Below are positions 7,132-14,961 of a stretch of 43,607 bases of DNA, in pieces; the stretch's first letter is position 1; the number at the start of each line of letters is the position of its first letter. Where the stretch lies: positions 1 through 43,607 of IMG/VR virus record IMGVR_UViG_3300021976_000033. The stretch is one strand, 5' to 3'. The notes beneath the pieces are model-generated. The model ran no database searches and was not told the DNA's origin. It saw only the letters and a list, made by a program, of their open reading frames with translations. Both the position numbers and the translations under genes were made by a program. This DNA is from a virus.

Positions 7132-7608
7132 GTTGTGTGTTTCTTTCTGTTGGAGAACCTGTGGGATGTGGAGGCCCTGGGCGCCCAGTGATCGCTGGAC
7201 TCTAAGATCCCCTGACCCCCACCTTCCCAAAGAAATACGTAACCGTGCTTAGGTACGCTGTCTTAGGTTTATTGCGCAGTATGCAGGCTGAAGTTTCACT
7301 ACTTCATTTAATCTCTCAACTATAGAAGAACCTGCATACTCCGTCACATCGTAGCCCGGAATCTCACCTCCAAGCTTTGCTACCAAGCTGAGTACCTGGC
7401 ATACTTCGATCCCATCTCACAAAGTGAGGGGGGTAGTCACGATGCCGATTTTTTGTCCCTCCTTGAAGCTTGCAACACTTCAAAGTTTCGGAGTACCTTC
7501 TCCGCTTACGTAGCAGGCTGGTAGGTGCTAACCCCCATTTACCCAACAGACCACGGCACCTGCTACCGCTCTGAGCCTAAAAACTATTTAACGTCGCTCA
7601 GACGACGT
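7132..7608. other. Long intergenic region with several inverted repeats
   Basis: Nearly 480 bases with no well-supported gene. It contains the perfect palindrome CTGGGCGCCCAG (7177-7188), a 10-bp inverted repeat AGTATGCAGG/CCTGCATACT (7279-7288 and 7331-7340) enclosing GAAGT...ACTTC, and GTAGCAGG/CCTGCTAC (7510-7517 and 7559-7566). Together with CTGAGC...GCTCAG near 7571-7600 these suggest structured leader RNAs, a small RNA or terminators on the minus strand. I looked for cloverleaf tRNAs and saw none. A short open frame inside it is listed separately. Confidence 0.5.
7249..7386 (-). CDS. Doubtful short open frame, about 45 aa
   Basis: Inside the long intergenic region a frame with protein-like composition (SIVERLNEVVKLQPAYCA) runs to the stop at 7249. 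Possible starts are TTG at 7386 or GTG at 7347; neither has a good RBS. In the same frame an in-frame TGA at 7417-7419 separates it from a short upstream stretch beginning GTG ACT ACC. It could be a small gene, or the remnant of one, and it overlaps the 10-bp inverted repeat. Low certainty. Confidence 0.25.
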   Translation of the reverse strand: MVAKLGGEIPGYDVTEYAGSSIVERLNEVVKLQPAYCAINLRQRT

Positions 7609-7821
7609 CTAGTTGGTCCGCGTCTTCATCGAACCAGGACGAGTGCACTTCTGCTTCTTGTCCAGAGACAGCGCGTCGTATGCAGCTTGACGCTTCTCCA
7701 GACGAAGATGCGCCTTACGCAACGACTTGGAAGGCACAAGACCGTTCGTAGCCCGAGAACCATCACGACGTCCACGAGAGCGCTTGGCGCCTGTTCCGGT
7801 GTTAACTCGCTTAACTTTCAT
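7609..7821 (-). CDS. Small basic protein, 70 aa
   Basis: ATG overlapping the end of the upstream gene by 11 nt, with GAGAGG upstream. About a third of residues are Lys or Arg (KRSRGRRDGSR, LRLEKRQ), suggesting nucleic acid or ribosome binding. No family recognised. Last gene of the cluster that starts behind P2. Confidence 0.6.
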   Translation of the reverse strand: MKVKRVNTGTGAKRSRGRRDGSRATNGLVPSKSLRKAHLRLEKRQAAYDALSLDKKQKCTRPGSMKTRTN

Positions 7822-8275
7822 GCACGAACGCCTCTCTGCTCAGAGGATCAACGGATCGAAGATCCTGTACACCTTCGATGAGTTCCAAGCTCTTGATGTT
7901 GGCAGGGTTCACCGCGAAGACCATCTGACGGGAAGTGCCGGTACCCTTGTAGAACTTGATCAGGACGTCGTCAGCAGAAGGAGTGGTGACATAGTCGCAC
8001 TCGACCTCCTCTTCACCCCCGACAAGTCCGCTGTACTTGATTCGATACTTCTGCAACTTGGCCTCCAAAACTGGTTTTGCACCATCTGTATAATGGCTGT
8101 GACTGATATGATCTGGTCTGTGATCCCACACGATGTTAGCAACTTCTTGATCACCGATTGAATCGACAAACACAACCGTTGCAGGCCGCCAATAGATGTC
8201 GTTATCTCCAACATCTCCCGTAACGCGCCACTCTCCATCAGGATCGAAGAAACGTCTACGATCTCCGAGCTTCAT
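7811..8275 (-). CDS. Hypothetical protein, 154 aa
   Basis: Start placed at the ATG that overlaps the upstream TGA (ATGA at 8272-8275); earlier in-frame starts lie inside the upstream gene and their product is low-complexity His/Arg/Ser. The product is mixed alpha/beta, soluble and has no motif I recognise. It lies in a run of small genes between P2 and the secreted-protein gene. Confidence 0.65.
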   Translation of the reverse strand: MKLGDRRRFFDPDGEWRVTGDVGDNDIYWRPATVVFVDSIGDQEVANIVWDHRPDHISHSHYTDGAKPVLEAKLQKYRIKYSGLVGGEEEVECDYVTTPSADDVLIKFYKGTGTSRQMVFAVNPANIKSLELIEGVQDLRSVDPLSREAFVHES

Positions 8276-8508
8276 GCCGGAACCCAGGTGAATGCGATGT
8301 GTGCGTTGGCGACAGGACCGGGAAGGTTCTCTCGAATCCAACGCTGTGCGAGCTTGGGCGTAGGTGCAGGAGTGTGAGGAATCGTTCCCCGAACGCCTGC
8401 GGTGATGGTGTCTCGAACCAGCTTCGCGTGACTCATGATCGTGCATGTGTCGAAAACAAAATGCCCTGCCTTGGAGGTCAGAGTGAAACCCTTATCGTCG
8501 TTCTGCAT
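8272..8508 (-). CDS. Hypothetical protein, 78 aa
   Basis: Start placed at the ATG at 8508 because it follows GAGGGAG at good distance; an ATG at 8547 lacks a site. The product is soluble, with Cys at residue 22 and a C-terminal half rich in Pro and Ala. First gene after P2, behind an untranslated leader of about 220 nt. Function unknown. Confidence 0.6.
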   Translation of the reverse strand: MQNDDKGFTLTSKAGHFVFDTCTIMSHAKLVRDTITAGVRGTIPHTPAPTPKLAQRWIRENLPGPVANAHIAFTWVPA

Positions 8509-8765
8509 TAAGACTCCCTCAAGGTTCGTTGTGAGAAATGGACTCATCAGAATGGCCTGACAGAACCGATAGCGAGGGGCAAATCGATTCCCGCAGACAG
8601 TAAGAATCCTCCACGGCGGGCAGAGTTCTTAGCATCCTGACGAAGGTTTCTGTTCCGGGATAGCCACCGTTCCAAGGGTCTATCTACCAAAACAGAAAGA
8701 GAAGGAAAGGTGTCGTTCGCGGCGACACACTCTCCTTCATTATACTACATGTTTTTGTCGCGAGG
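8509..8765 (-). other. Leader region downstream of P2
   Basis: Contains P2, then a hairpin right at the transcript 5-prime end (GTGTCG...CGACAC, near 8712-8730), then about 200 nt before the next well-supported start. A frame encoding about 43 residues (from a TTG near 8674, ending FLLSAGIDLPLAIGSVRPF) is open on the minus strand but has no ribosome binding site. The leader may be regulatory or hold an unusual small gene. Confidence 0.4.
8736..8762 (-). promoter_or_regulatory. Conserved 27-nt promoter-like element P2
   Basis: Minus strand: CGC, 7 nt, ACATG, 2 nt, GTATAATGAA, with a perfect TATAAT. It starts 3 nt after the stop of the gene at 8766-8957. The initial transcribed bases (AGGAGAGTGTG) almost match those after P1. 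Confidence 0.75.
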
Positions 8766-8957
8766 TTAGTTCATACTCGGGTCAACCTCACCGTCAACGT
8801 CGTCAACCCCATCGACCATCTCCACTATACAAACATGTTTGTCATGTTCAGAAGTCAGAGTACAACGAACCTCAACAGGACCACGACCGAAGTCAACCTC
8901 AGCCCACAGATCACAGTTCAGATCCTCAGGCTCAGTAGCTTCGAATTCGTACGGCAT
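8766..8957 (-). CDS. Small acidic protein, 63 aa
   Basis: ATG overlapping the upstream stop at 8957. Strongly acidic, with a C-terminal run of Asp/Val (VDGVDDVDGEVD). One Cys-x-Trp (CDLW) and two further Cys. Last gene of the replication-region operon before P2. No family recognised; acidic mimicry of DNA is conceivable but unsupported. Confidence 0.6.
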   Translation of the reverse strand: MPYEFEATEPEDLNCDLWAEVDFGRGPVEVRCTLTSEHDKHVCIVEMVDGVDDVDGEVDPSMN

Positions 8958-9256
8958 CAGCCACCACCCTCAAGGAAATCAAGCCAAGGCTGGATGGTCT
9001 CGTCCTTCTCCATGAACTGATCTGTGAAGACCTTGCGCGAGTAGCAGCGGATGTTCTCGCCCATCTTGGTCATGAAGAAGCCGGGGTAGACGCGGAACAC
9101 GTTCGGGACCAGGCGTCGATCCACGAGGATGTAAGGGGTACCATCCTCCTTCTCCTTCAGATCGCCAACATGCTTGGCCACCTCCTCAATGTTCTCAGTA
9201 GTAATCTCGATAGCCTCCACAACGAAAGGCTTACGAACAAAAGTGGTGGTTTCCAT
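8957..9256 (-). CDS. Conserved phage protein, 99 aa
   Basis: ATG at 9256 overlaps the upstream TAA (TAATG). The sequence (VRKPFVVEAIEIT, then VVRVYPGFF-like and MGENIRCYSRKVF blocks) belongs to a small protein often seen in actinophages near replication genes, with an N-terminal beta strand and a C-terminal CYSR motif. I know no function for it. Soluble, about the usual length of the family. Confidence 0.65.
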   Translation of the reverse strand: METTTFVRKPFVVEAIEITTENIEEVAKHVGDLKEKEDGTPYILVDRRLVPNVFRVYPGFFMTKMGENIRCYSRKVFTDQFMEKDETIQPWLDFLEGGG

Positions 9257-9444
9257 TACTTCTCCTCGTCTTCGAGCAGCCAGTCGGCAACTCGCATAAT
9301 TTGATCGATGTGCTGGTCCACTGCTGAGAACCACGCGTTTGCTACTAGCACGTTACCGGTGGCTCGATCCTTAAGACCGTGCTGCTCGATAACAGGCTTC
9401 ACTGCCGCAGCTGCGGCATACCACGCGTCAAGACGTTTATCCAT
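9256..9444 (-). CDS. Hypothetical small helical protein, 62 aa
   Basis: ATG with an upstream AAGGAG. Mostly alpha-helical, with an Ala-rich N-terminal helix and an acidic end. Stop overlaps the start of the next gene (TAATG), so the two are coupled. No recognised family. Confidence 0.6.
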   Translation of the reverse strand: MDKRLDAWYAAAAAVKPVIEQHGLKDRATGNVLVANAWFSAVDQHIDQIMRVADWLLEDEEK

Positions 9445-9457
9445 TAGTGCTCCTTAA

Positions 9458-9685
9458 TTAAGAGAGGTTCTTTGGGTGACGAAGTTCCCGAAGGATCTCT
9501 TCAAGAGGCGTCGCAGGAACGTTCGCACTATTCCTCGTTGCATGACCGATCTCTTGAAGCGTCACAAAGTACCTGATTCGCAAAGGCAGCTTCGATGCGA
9601 TGACAGTAGCAGCCCAATCTCGAGTTCTCCTGAGACGTTCCCCAAGACTCATAGCCGGAATGGTCCAAATGGTAAAGAACTTCAT
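9458..9685 (-). CDS. Hypothetical small basic protein, 75 aa
   Basis: ATG overlaps the upstream TAA (TAATG at 9685) and follows AAGGAGAG. Basic and soluble with several Arg pairs; no motif recognised. Part of the tightly packed operon between the polymerase gene and P2. Confidence 0.6.
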   Translation of the reverse strand: MKFFTIWTIPAMSLGERLRRTRDWAATVIASKLPLRIRYFVTLQEIGHATRNSANVPATPLEEILRELRHPKNLS

Positions 9686-9852
9686 TAACTCTCCTTAGGT
9701 TGGCTAATTCCTTGTGCTATCTCAAAGACATCAACCACATGCTCAGGATGAGAGGCGCCTAGAACATTCCATCCGCATATGCAACCACTTGTGCTTGTGG
9801 CTTGATGATAGGTGAGAACTAACACAAGGAGATCTCGATGATAATGGACCAT
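9685..9852 (-). CDS. Small putative zinc-binding protein, 55 aa
   Basis: Starts at the ATG overlapping the TGA of the SSB-like gene (TGATG) and ends in TAATG with the next gene, so it sits exactly in the operon rhythm. It has a Cys-x-Cys-Gly-Trp core (CICGW, 24-28) followed by His35 and His38 in SHPEH, a plausible metal site. Similar tiny CxCGW...H proteins are common in actinophage early regions. Function unknown. Confidence 0.7.
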   Translation of the reverse strand: MVHYHRDLLVLVLTYHQATSTSGCICGWNVLGASHPEHVVDVFEIAQGISQPKES

Positions 9853-10316
9853 CAGATTGAAGGATCGTTGATCTGATACTTACGCTCGAGTGCGTCCTCC
9901 TCAATGGTCACGAACAAAGACTGAATATACGCCTTCGTACCGGACTTGTCACCGACCATCCAGTCGTATCCTCGACAGATGAGGTCCACTGTCTTGATGT
10001 CCGCGTAGTCCAGAACCTCTACCGAATCTTCGTTGAGTTGTGTTCGGCTGGTAGACGTGAGAAGCACCACACGGGGAGGACGGTTCTTAAAATTAACAGC
10101 AACAGAGATGTAAGGAGTATCAGTATCTCCCTCATCCCGAGCATCCAGATATTTAACGTTCCATCCATCCTCGAGCATTTGGACAGCCACGTCATCCGAT
10201 AGAACCACCGCGAAGTTGCGATCACCCTCTCGATTATACTGACCTTCCTTACCGGCGAAGTTTCGAAAAATGATTCGCGCGTCCTCCACCATGAATGTCT
10301 TTGCTTCGTCAGCCAT
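9852..10316 (-). CDS. Single-stranded DNA-binding-protein-like, 154 aa
   Basis: Recognised by pattern: RIIFRNFAGKE, then DRNFAV, then GWNVKYL, a YISVAVNFKNRPP block and the end SLFVTIEEDALERKY. Many Gram-positive phages carry this protein next to their polymerase and helicase genes, where it is regarded as an ssDNA-binding protein. The beta-rich character fits an OB fold. ATG overlaps the upstream TGA (TGATG). It would coat template DNA for the helicase-primase-polymerase encoded upstream. Confidence 0.7.
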   Translation of the reverse strand: MADEAKTFMVEDARIIFRNFAGKEGQYNREGDRNFAVVLSDDVAVQMLEDGWNVKYLDARDEGDTDTPYISVAVNFKNRPPRVVLLTSTSRTQLNEDSVEVLDYADIKTVDLICRGYDWMVGDKSGTKAYIQSLFVTIEEDALERKYQINDPSI

Positions 10317-10483
10317 CAGTCCACCTTCCTCAAAGAAATAATGTTATTGAAATTAAAGATGTGCCCGTAGGGACCCTCTAGAAATAAAACGCGTCCTTCT
10401 CGATCGGTGATGGAGCGCTTAACATCGATCTTTGCGACGGAATCATTTACAAACCGTATTTCATACAGACCTTTATCAAACAT
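10316..10483 (-). CDS. Hypothetical protein, 55 aa
   Basis: ATG after GAAGGAGAA, overlapping the upstream gene by 8 nt; stop overlaps the SSB-like start (TGATG). The product (MFDKGLYEIRFVND...) is a small beta-rich soluble protein with no known motif. The ribosome binding site and exact operon fit support it as a real gene. Confidence 0.7.
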   Translation of the reverse strand: MFDKGLYEIRFVNDSVAKIDVKRSITDREGRVLFLEGPYGHIFNFNNIISLRKVD

Positions 10484-10916
10484 AATTCTCCTTCAGCAGC
10501 CAATACTTGTCCTGATTCATCTTCACGCGACTATACCAATCGACTTCCTTTTCCCATCCTTCTCGACAGAACAGGATCTCTCCGCGGTCGTGAATGGCAA
10601 TGACCATACCTTCATTATCGAAGAGCACGTGGTCCCAAAGCCAATTGCGAATGTTGCCTTTGTCCATCTCTTTATTGTATGGATCGAACGACCTGCGAAT
10701 AACGATCGTGGCCATGTCAGGAGGAAGAGTGTTCCAAAGGATCAGCCCGCAATTCTTCTTATAACCAGACTGAGGGTTCTGCTGATGTCCCTTGGCATAC
10801 ACGTCCGAAGCAAGCTCCATCCCCCAATGAATCTGGTTCATGGAACGCATGGGTTCGGTACGAATAAGAAGTCGATCAGACATAATTCTAAGTCGCCGAC
10901 TTATTCTGTTAAACAT
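10476..10916 (-). CDS. Hypothetical protein, 146 aa
   Basis: ATG at 10916 is 2 nt after the upstream stop and follows a strong GGAGG; an inner ATG at 10883 lacks one. Soluble, with many Trp and charged residues. A central stretch (YKKNCGLILWNTLPPDM, then IRRSF) has no match I know. Conserved position between an early gene and the SSB-like gene suggests an accessory replication role. Confidence 0.65.
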   Translation of the reverse strand: MFNRISRRLRIMSDRLLIRTEPMRSMNQIHWGMELASDVYAKGHQQNPQSGYKKNCGLILWNTLPPDMATIVIRRSFDPYNKEMDKGNIRNWLWDHVLFDNEGMVIAIHDRGEILFCREGWEKEVDWYSRVKMNQDKYWLLKENYV

Positions 10917-10918
10917 GA

Positions 10919-11212
10919 TTAATCCTCCCGCTTTCCGGCCGGCTTAACATTCTTACCAAATGTCAGCAGACAGTCAAGTTGGAGATCAGCACTGGCCGCG
11001 ATGTATTCAGCATGGGTTTCGGTCTGGATGTATATCGTCCCATCAGCGGGATCTCGATGACGACAGATTACTTCGTCACGAACAATATCTCTGCTGGGAC
11101 CACCCCGAGAGAATGACTTCCAATTATAGTCGACATTGGTGTATACGATTACCACGTCTCCGTGGGTAATTTGCTCCGCGGGAACGCTGATAACTCTATG
11201 ATAATCTGACAT
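10919..11212 (-). CDS. Hypothetical protein, 97 aa
   Basis: ATG with AGGAG upstream, 10 nt after the polymerase gene. A beta-rich small protein (HGDVVIVYTNVDYNW, GTIYIQTETHAEY) with no recognised motif. It is transcribed with the replication genes. Confidence 0.65.
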   Translation of the reverse strand: MSDYHRVISVPAEQITHGDVVIVYTNVDYNWKSFSRGGPSRDIVRDEVICRHRDPADGTIYIQTETHAEYIAASADLQLDCLLTFGKNVKPAGKRED

Positions 11213-11222
11213 TAGTCCTCCA

Positions 11223-14200
11223 TTAAGTTATGAATTCGTCGAACGGCACATATCGTTCAATCGCAGCAATAGCTTCGTTCTTCAAATCCTCGAAATAATC
11301 CATATCTGTGAACAGGTCACCAATGGGATCCCTGTACAAAGCCATGTCTCTATCGATCCAAGAATGACCTGTGGTGCCTGTCACGTGGTACTTCTGGCCA
11401 TCCTTGATACGCCAGAGAGTTCCACCATCATAAGTAACAGGCATAAAACTACCAGTACGACCTACATGCCGCATTCCGGACACGTCTCCATCACCGGCCA
11501 TATCGAGATAGATGCGACCCTGGATGACGTTCTTCGTCTCACACAAATCGTCAAAGTCAACGGACTCGTGCGAGAACAATTCCTTATAAACGTACGGATG
11601 TTGGAATTGCGCTCCGACAGCTGTCCACTTGCCCTCGCTACGAGCAATATATACCGCGTCATTGATAAGACAGAACTTATCATATGTCGTCTCGTGTTCG
11701 AACTCGTATCCATATTTCCTCCCGAACTCCATCACGAACTCAATAATTTCCGGGGTAGCGTTAGGGATCTTGATCGAGTCGGTTTTGATGTGGACGACTT
11801 GATGAACCTGATCCTGTACAGCATGTTTCAGGTCAATCATAAACAAGGCTCCGCGCTTGGCAACGATATTGTCGACATTACGGTTATCCTTGAACATGTT
11901 GGGGAATCTCGCGCTTGTCAGTCCGTAGACAATGTTGATAACAATTTTGAGCGCAAAACTAAGATCCTCTGCGTCATCCACAGAACCGACAACAAATTTA
12001 GCGAGCTTACCGTCAAGTAAAAGAGCGGCTGCCTCGTAGTCCTTACGTTTAATTGCCAGACGGGCTTCTTTGAGCTCGGAATATTTGGCAGTGTAAGGTC
12101 CGAAGAGAGTGAGCTGTTCAATACTAGTTGGATGCATGGACGCAACGTCCAGAACGGCCACATCTGTATAGTATCCCGGCTCAGAATAGACATATCCACC
12201 CTCACCAGGCTCCTCTTCGTGATAAGTACTTGACTTACCATCAAAACGGTAACCGGGAAAATCCACAGAAAGATCTGTGTAAACGAATTGTCGTTGAGGA
12301 TGTTTATCGTCGCCAAAGATAATACGAGCAGTATGCTGCTGAGTCGTATGGTTAACTGACAAACCAGAGAGCTCTGCAAGAATCTGCCTAGCGACGAAGT
12401 CCTGCTTACGAGCGTTGAAGACAGCCTCTGTAGAAATAACATCATTGACACAATACTCCTCCACTTTGGACCACAGCTCTTCATCCACAGGTTCGTCCCA
12501 AGGAATATCCAACTCGACATGGAAGATACCTAGTTCGATTTGGAATTTCTTGAGCCCCTGCTTCTTAGAACTGAAGTCATAAATATCAGCATAAGAAAGG
12601 TTGTACGCTTCGCCAAACATATGATTGAAATTGTCCTTTGAGATGAGCTTTTGACTCAGTTCAAACAGCTGCTCAAGAGTATGCCCAAGGTATCTGGCGT
12701 ACAGAATATGATTGTCGTATCGACGGTTGTTGAAGCCCACAAGTTTCTGTGAGAGAAGAGGTTCAATATCCGACGCGCTAGGATTAATCATTCTTACGAC
12801 GGTGGCAACATCTGCAGTCTTCCAACAAACGACAAAGAGGTTTGGATAAACCTCAACGTCGAAGAACACGATTGGAGAATCGTCCTCAGCCGGCTCAGGC
12901 ATGCTGTCCTTGCCGACGAACTTCATCGACTGCACAGTCTTGATACAAGCACCGGCTTGATTCGTACTCCTTGCAGCAAACGACAAAATCACAGGCTTGA
13001 GGTCTTCGACATTATAATTAAGATTATCTCTATAAGCTTCCTCCAAGATATGATGAATGAAGTCGATCGATGGCTTCGTGCCAGGATGAATCTCCTTACG
13101 AAGATTACGATCGATCAGGTCCCTGAGACCCTTCTCCGTCTTTACACTGTTGGTATCAAGCACAGGCTTCTCTTTTCTTGGCAGTCCTCCGCTTATCGTA
13201 GATATACCCAAGTTATTACACTTTGTGAGCTTACGGCGAAGAGAACTGTCACCCAAGAGCGATTTGATCTCGATGCCCACGTCCAGAACGTTAGAAAGTT
13301 CATGCACGTCGCCGCGATAAATATAATGAAGATGAAGTCCTTGTCCACTTTTACTCACCTCCGCGTATGTGGGTGGCAACTCTGAAGCTGCCGCAATATT
13401 CAACTCAAGGTCCTTTTCGCCATCCTCATCAACCAAGTCAAAGTCTATGACGATATGTTCTTCTGGGACCTTGACGAAGTGGAGTTGTTTGGTATCCAAC
13501 GCACTCAAGGTCGTTGATACATCAGTCCACTTCCTGGCCGGAGCTCCCCCAGGCCGTGCATACTGAGCGGGCGCCGAGGGGTAAGCAACATCAAACGCCG
13601 AATCGTTGCTTCCGATCTCAACGACATAGGAAGTATCCGGGACAAAGCTCGGGAGTCCCTGTCCAGGGAGGCCTTTGAAATCAAGGTAAACGCTTCGGAT
13701 TTCCCTCTCACCGATATGATGACGCTCCTTGAAGTCTCCGAAATAACTGTGAAGTTCGTCACGGATCTCGTGATATTGGAGTCGTTTGACAATGTTCATC
13801 TCCTCACAATATTCTTTGTACATCTCCCAGATTTGCTTGAGGCGAATGCCGTCAGTGCTCTTGAAGATATCAAAGTTGGCTTCGATGAAGTTATAGAAAG
13901 TATCAGTCAACATCATCATCTTTGTCGGGACATAATTCTCGTAGTAAAATTTGCCCATCTCGTTGTAGCGATTCAAGCACTTCTGTGCAATCGCGCCCAA
14001 CTCAAAGTTGATGTTCTCGACAAGGATATGATACCTCGCAGGAGACACGGTGACGCCCGTGGGATGAACGTCAATCAAGCGTCTCGTGTTACCAGCCTTC
14101 GCGTCCGTGATCTTTACCGGCTTGTTTGTACCGACGATCAGAAATGCATTGGGCCTGACTGTGAACGCGGACCGATACTTAGCGTTGATGAGCATCGAAT

Positions 14201-14951
14201 CATGTCCGACAATGGAGTTCAACCGAGTATTGTCTTCAATCCGAGATAGATCAGCATCATGCTGAATAGCAACAAGCGGATTGTGCTCGAATGGTTCCAT
14301 GGCAAACGTGCCGTTGTTACTAGTAAGAGTCTTAGCCTCAAAAGTAGCAACGTAGCCGGCGAACAATCGTTCGATAATACCAATAATAGTCGATTTACCA
14401 GATCCTGGTGGGCCATAGAAGACCAAGAATTTCTGGATCCACTTAGAAGCTCCAGATACAATTGCTCCAATCGCCCACTCGATCTTATCTCGTTCTGCTG
14501 GAGAATATAGAACGTTGACAAGCTCATCCCAAGCATCGGTCTTACCCTCCTCCAAAGAATAAGGGAGTCGCTTACTAACGTAATCTTTCTTGCTGACTTC
14601 TGTGTTGGCAAACGTCAGTGTCTCATCAAGTTGACGAAACTTCGACGCGTCAGGAAGGTTTCGAACATATCGATTGAAGCTCTCCCAGCTACCCGTACTG
14701 AAGTTTCTTGTGAGAAGGGGCTCAATGATAACACCCTTCTTCTCTGCTTCTCCCACGAATTCTACCAAGTCATTATCCACGATACGCTGAATATGGTATT
14801 CGTTTGTAGACCAGGTGCTACGTTCTTCATCCCAGACCGCGTAGAAACTCCCACCACGGACCATTAGATCTTCGTAGTGATCGACAATCCAATCAGGGTA
14901 AGCCTGCTGAAAGCCTTTGGCTTCTTTAGTCCTTATTTTATAGAAGTCCAT
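11223..14951 (-). CDS. Fused SF3 helicase - PrimPol primase - family B DNA polymerase
   Basis: One 1242-residue polypeptide with three replication activities. Helicase (about 100-400): Walker A GPPGSGKST 181-189, Walker B-like IQHDAD 229-234, sensor IVGTNKP 272-278, arginines in NTRRLIDV near 288. Archaeo-eukaryotic primase/PrimPol (about 450-620): IDFDLVD 502-508, SGQGLHLHY 535-543, GIEIKS 559-564. Polymerase: Exo I FDVEV 697-701, Exo II FNNRRYDN 740-747, Exo III YCVND 833-837, motif A LDVASMHPTSI 934-944, motif B KIVINIVYG 1002-1010, motif C KTDS 1056-1059, where the usual first Asp of DTDS is Lys. I infer a self-contained replisome. Start at the ATG at 14951, after the upstream stop. Confidence 0.8.
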   Translation of the reverse strand: MDFYKIRTKEAKGFQQAYPDWIVDHYEDLMVRGGSFYAVWDEERSTWSTNEYHIQRIVDNDLVEFVGEAEKKGVIIEPLLTRNFSTGSWESFNRYVRNLPDASKFRQLDETLTFANTEVSKKDYVSKRLPYSLEEGKTDAWDELVNVLYSPAERDKIEWAIGAIVSGASKWIQKFLVFYGPPGSGKSTIIGIIERLFAGYVATFEAKTLTSNNGTFAMEPFEHNPLVAIQHDADLSRIEDNTRLNSIVGHDSMLINAKYRSAFTVRPNAFLIVGTNKPVKITDAKAGNTRRLIDVHPTGVTVSPARYHILVENINFELGAIAQKCLNRYNEMGKFYYENYVPTKMMMLTDTFYNFIEANFDIFKSTDGIRLKQIWEMYKEYCEEMNIVKRLQYHEIRDELHSYFGDFKERHHIGEREIRSVYLDFKGLPGQGLPSFVPDTSYVVEIGSNDSAFDVAYPSAPAQYARPGGAPARKWTDVSTTLSALDTKQLHFVKVPEEHIVIDFDLVDEDGEKDLELNIAAASELPPTYAEVSKSGQGLHLHYIYRGDVHELSNVLDVGIEIKSLLGDSSLRRKLTKCNNLGISTISGGLPRKEKPVLDTNSVKTEKGLRDLIDRNLRKEIHPGTKPSIDFIHHILEEAYRDNLNYNVEDLKPVILSFAARSTNQAGACIKTVQSMKFVGKDSMPEPAEDDSPIVFFDVEVYPNLFVVCWKTADVATVVRMINPSASDIEPLLSQKLVGFNNRRYDNHILYARYLGHTLEQLFELSQKLISKDNFNHMFGEAYNLSYADIYDFSSKKQGLKKFQIELGIFHVELDIPWDEPVDEELWSKVEEYCVNDVISTEAVFNARKQDFVARQILAELSGLSVNHTTQQHTARIIFGDDKHPQRQFVYTDLSVDFPGYRFDGKSSTYHEEEPGEGGYVYSEPGYYTDVAVLDVASMHPTSIEQLTLFGPYTAKYSELKEARLAIKRKDYEAAALLLDGKLAKFVVGSVDDAEDLSFALKIVINIVYGLTSARFPNMFKDNRNVDNIVAKRGALFMIDLKHAVQDQVHQVVHIKTDSIKIPNATPEIIEFVMEFGRKYGYEFEHETTYDKFCLINDAVYIARSEGKWTAVGAQFQHPYVYKELFSHESVDFDDLCETKNVIQGRIYLDMAGDGDVSGMRHVGRTGSFMPVTYDGGTLWRIKDGQKYHVTGTTGHSWIDRDMALYRDPIGDLFTDMDYFEDLKNEAIAAIERYVPFDEFIT

Positions 14952-14961
14952 GGCCTCCCCT

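Noticed and set aside
7330-7420. Possible tRNA (AGCTTGGTAGCAAAGCT resembles a D-arm)
   Set aside because: No matching acceptor stem or TTCRA-type T-loop could be found at the right spacing.
7364-7546. 60-codon minus-strand frame in the 7.2-7.6 kb gap
   Set aside because: TTG start without RBS and an Arg/Trp-rich product; the alternative frame listed as doubtful looks more protein-like.
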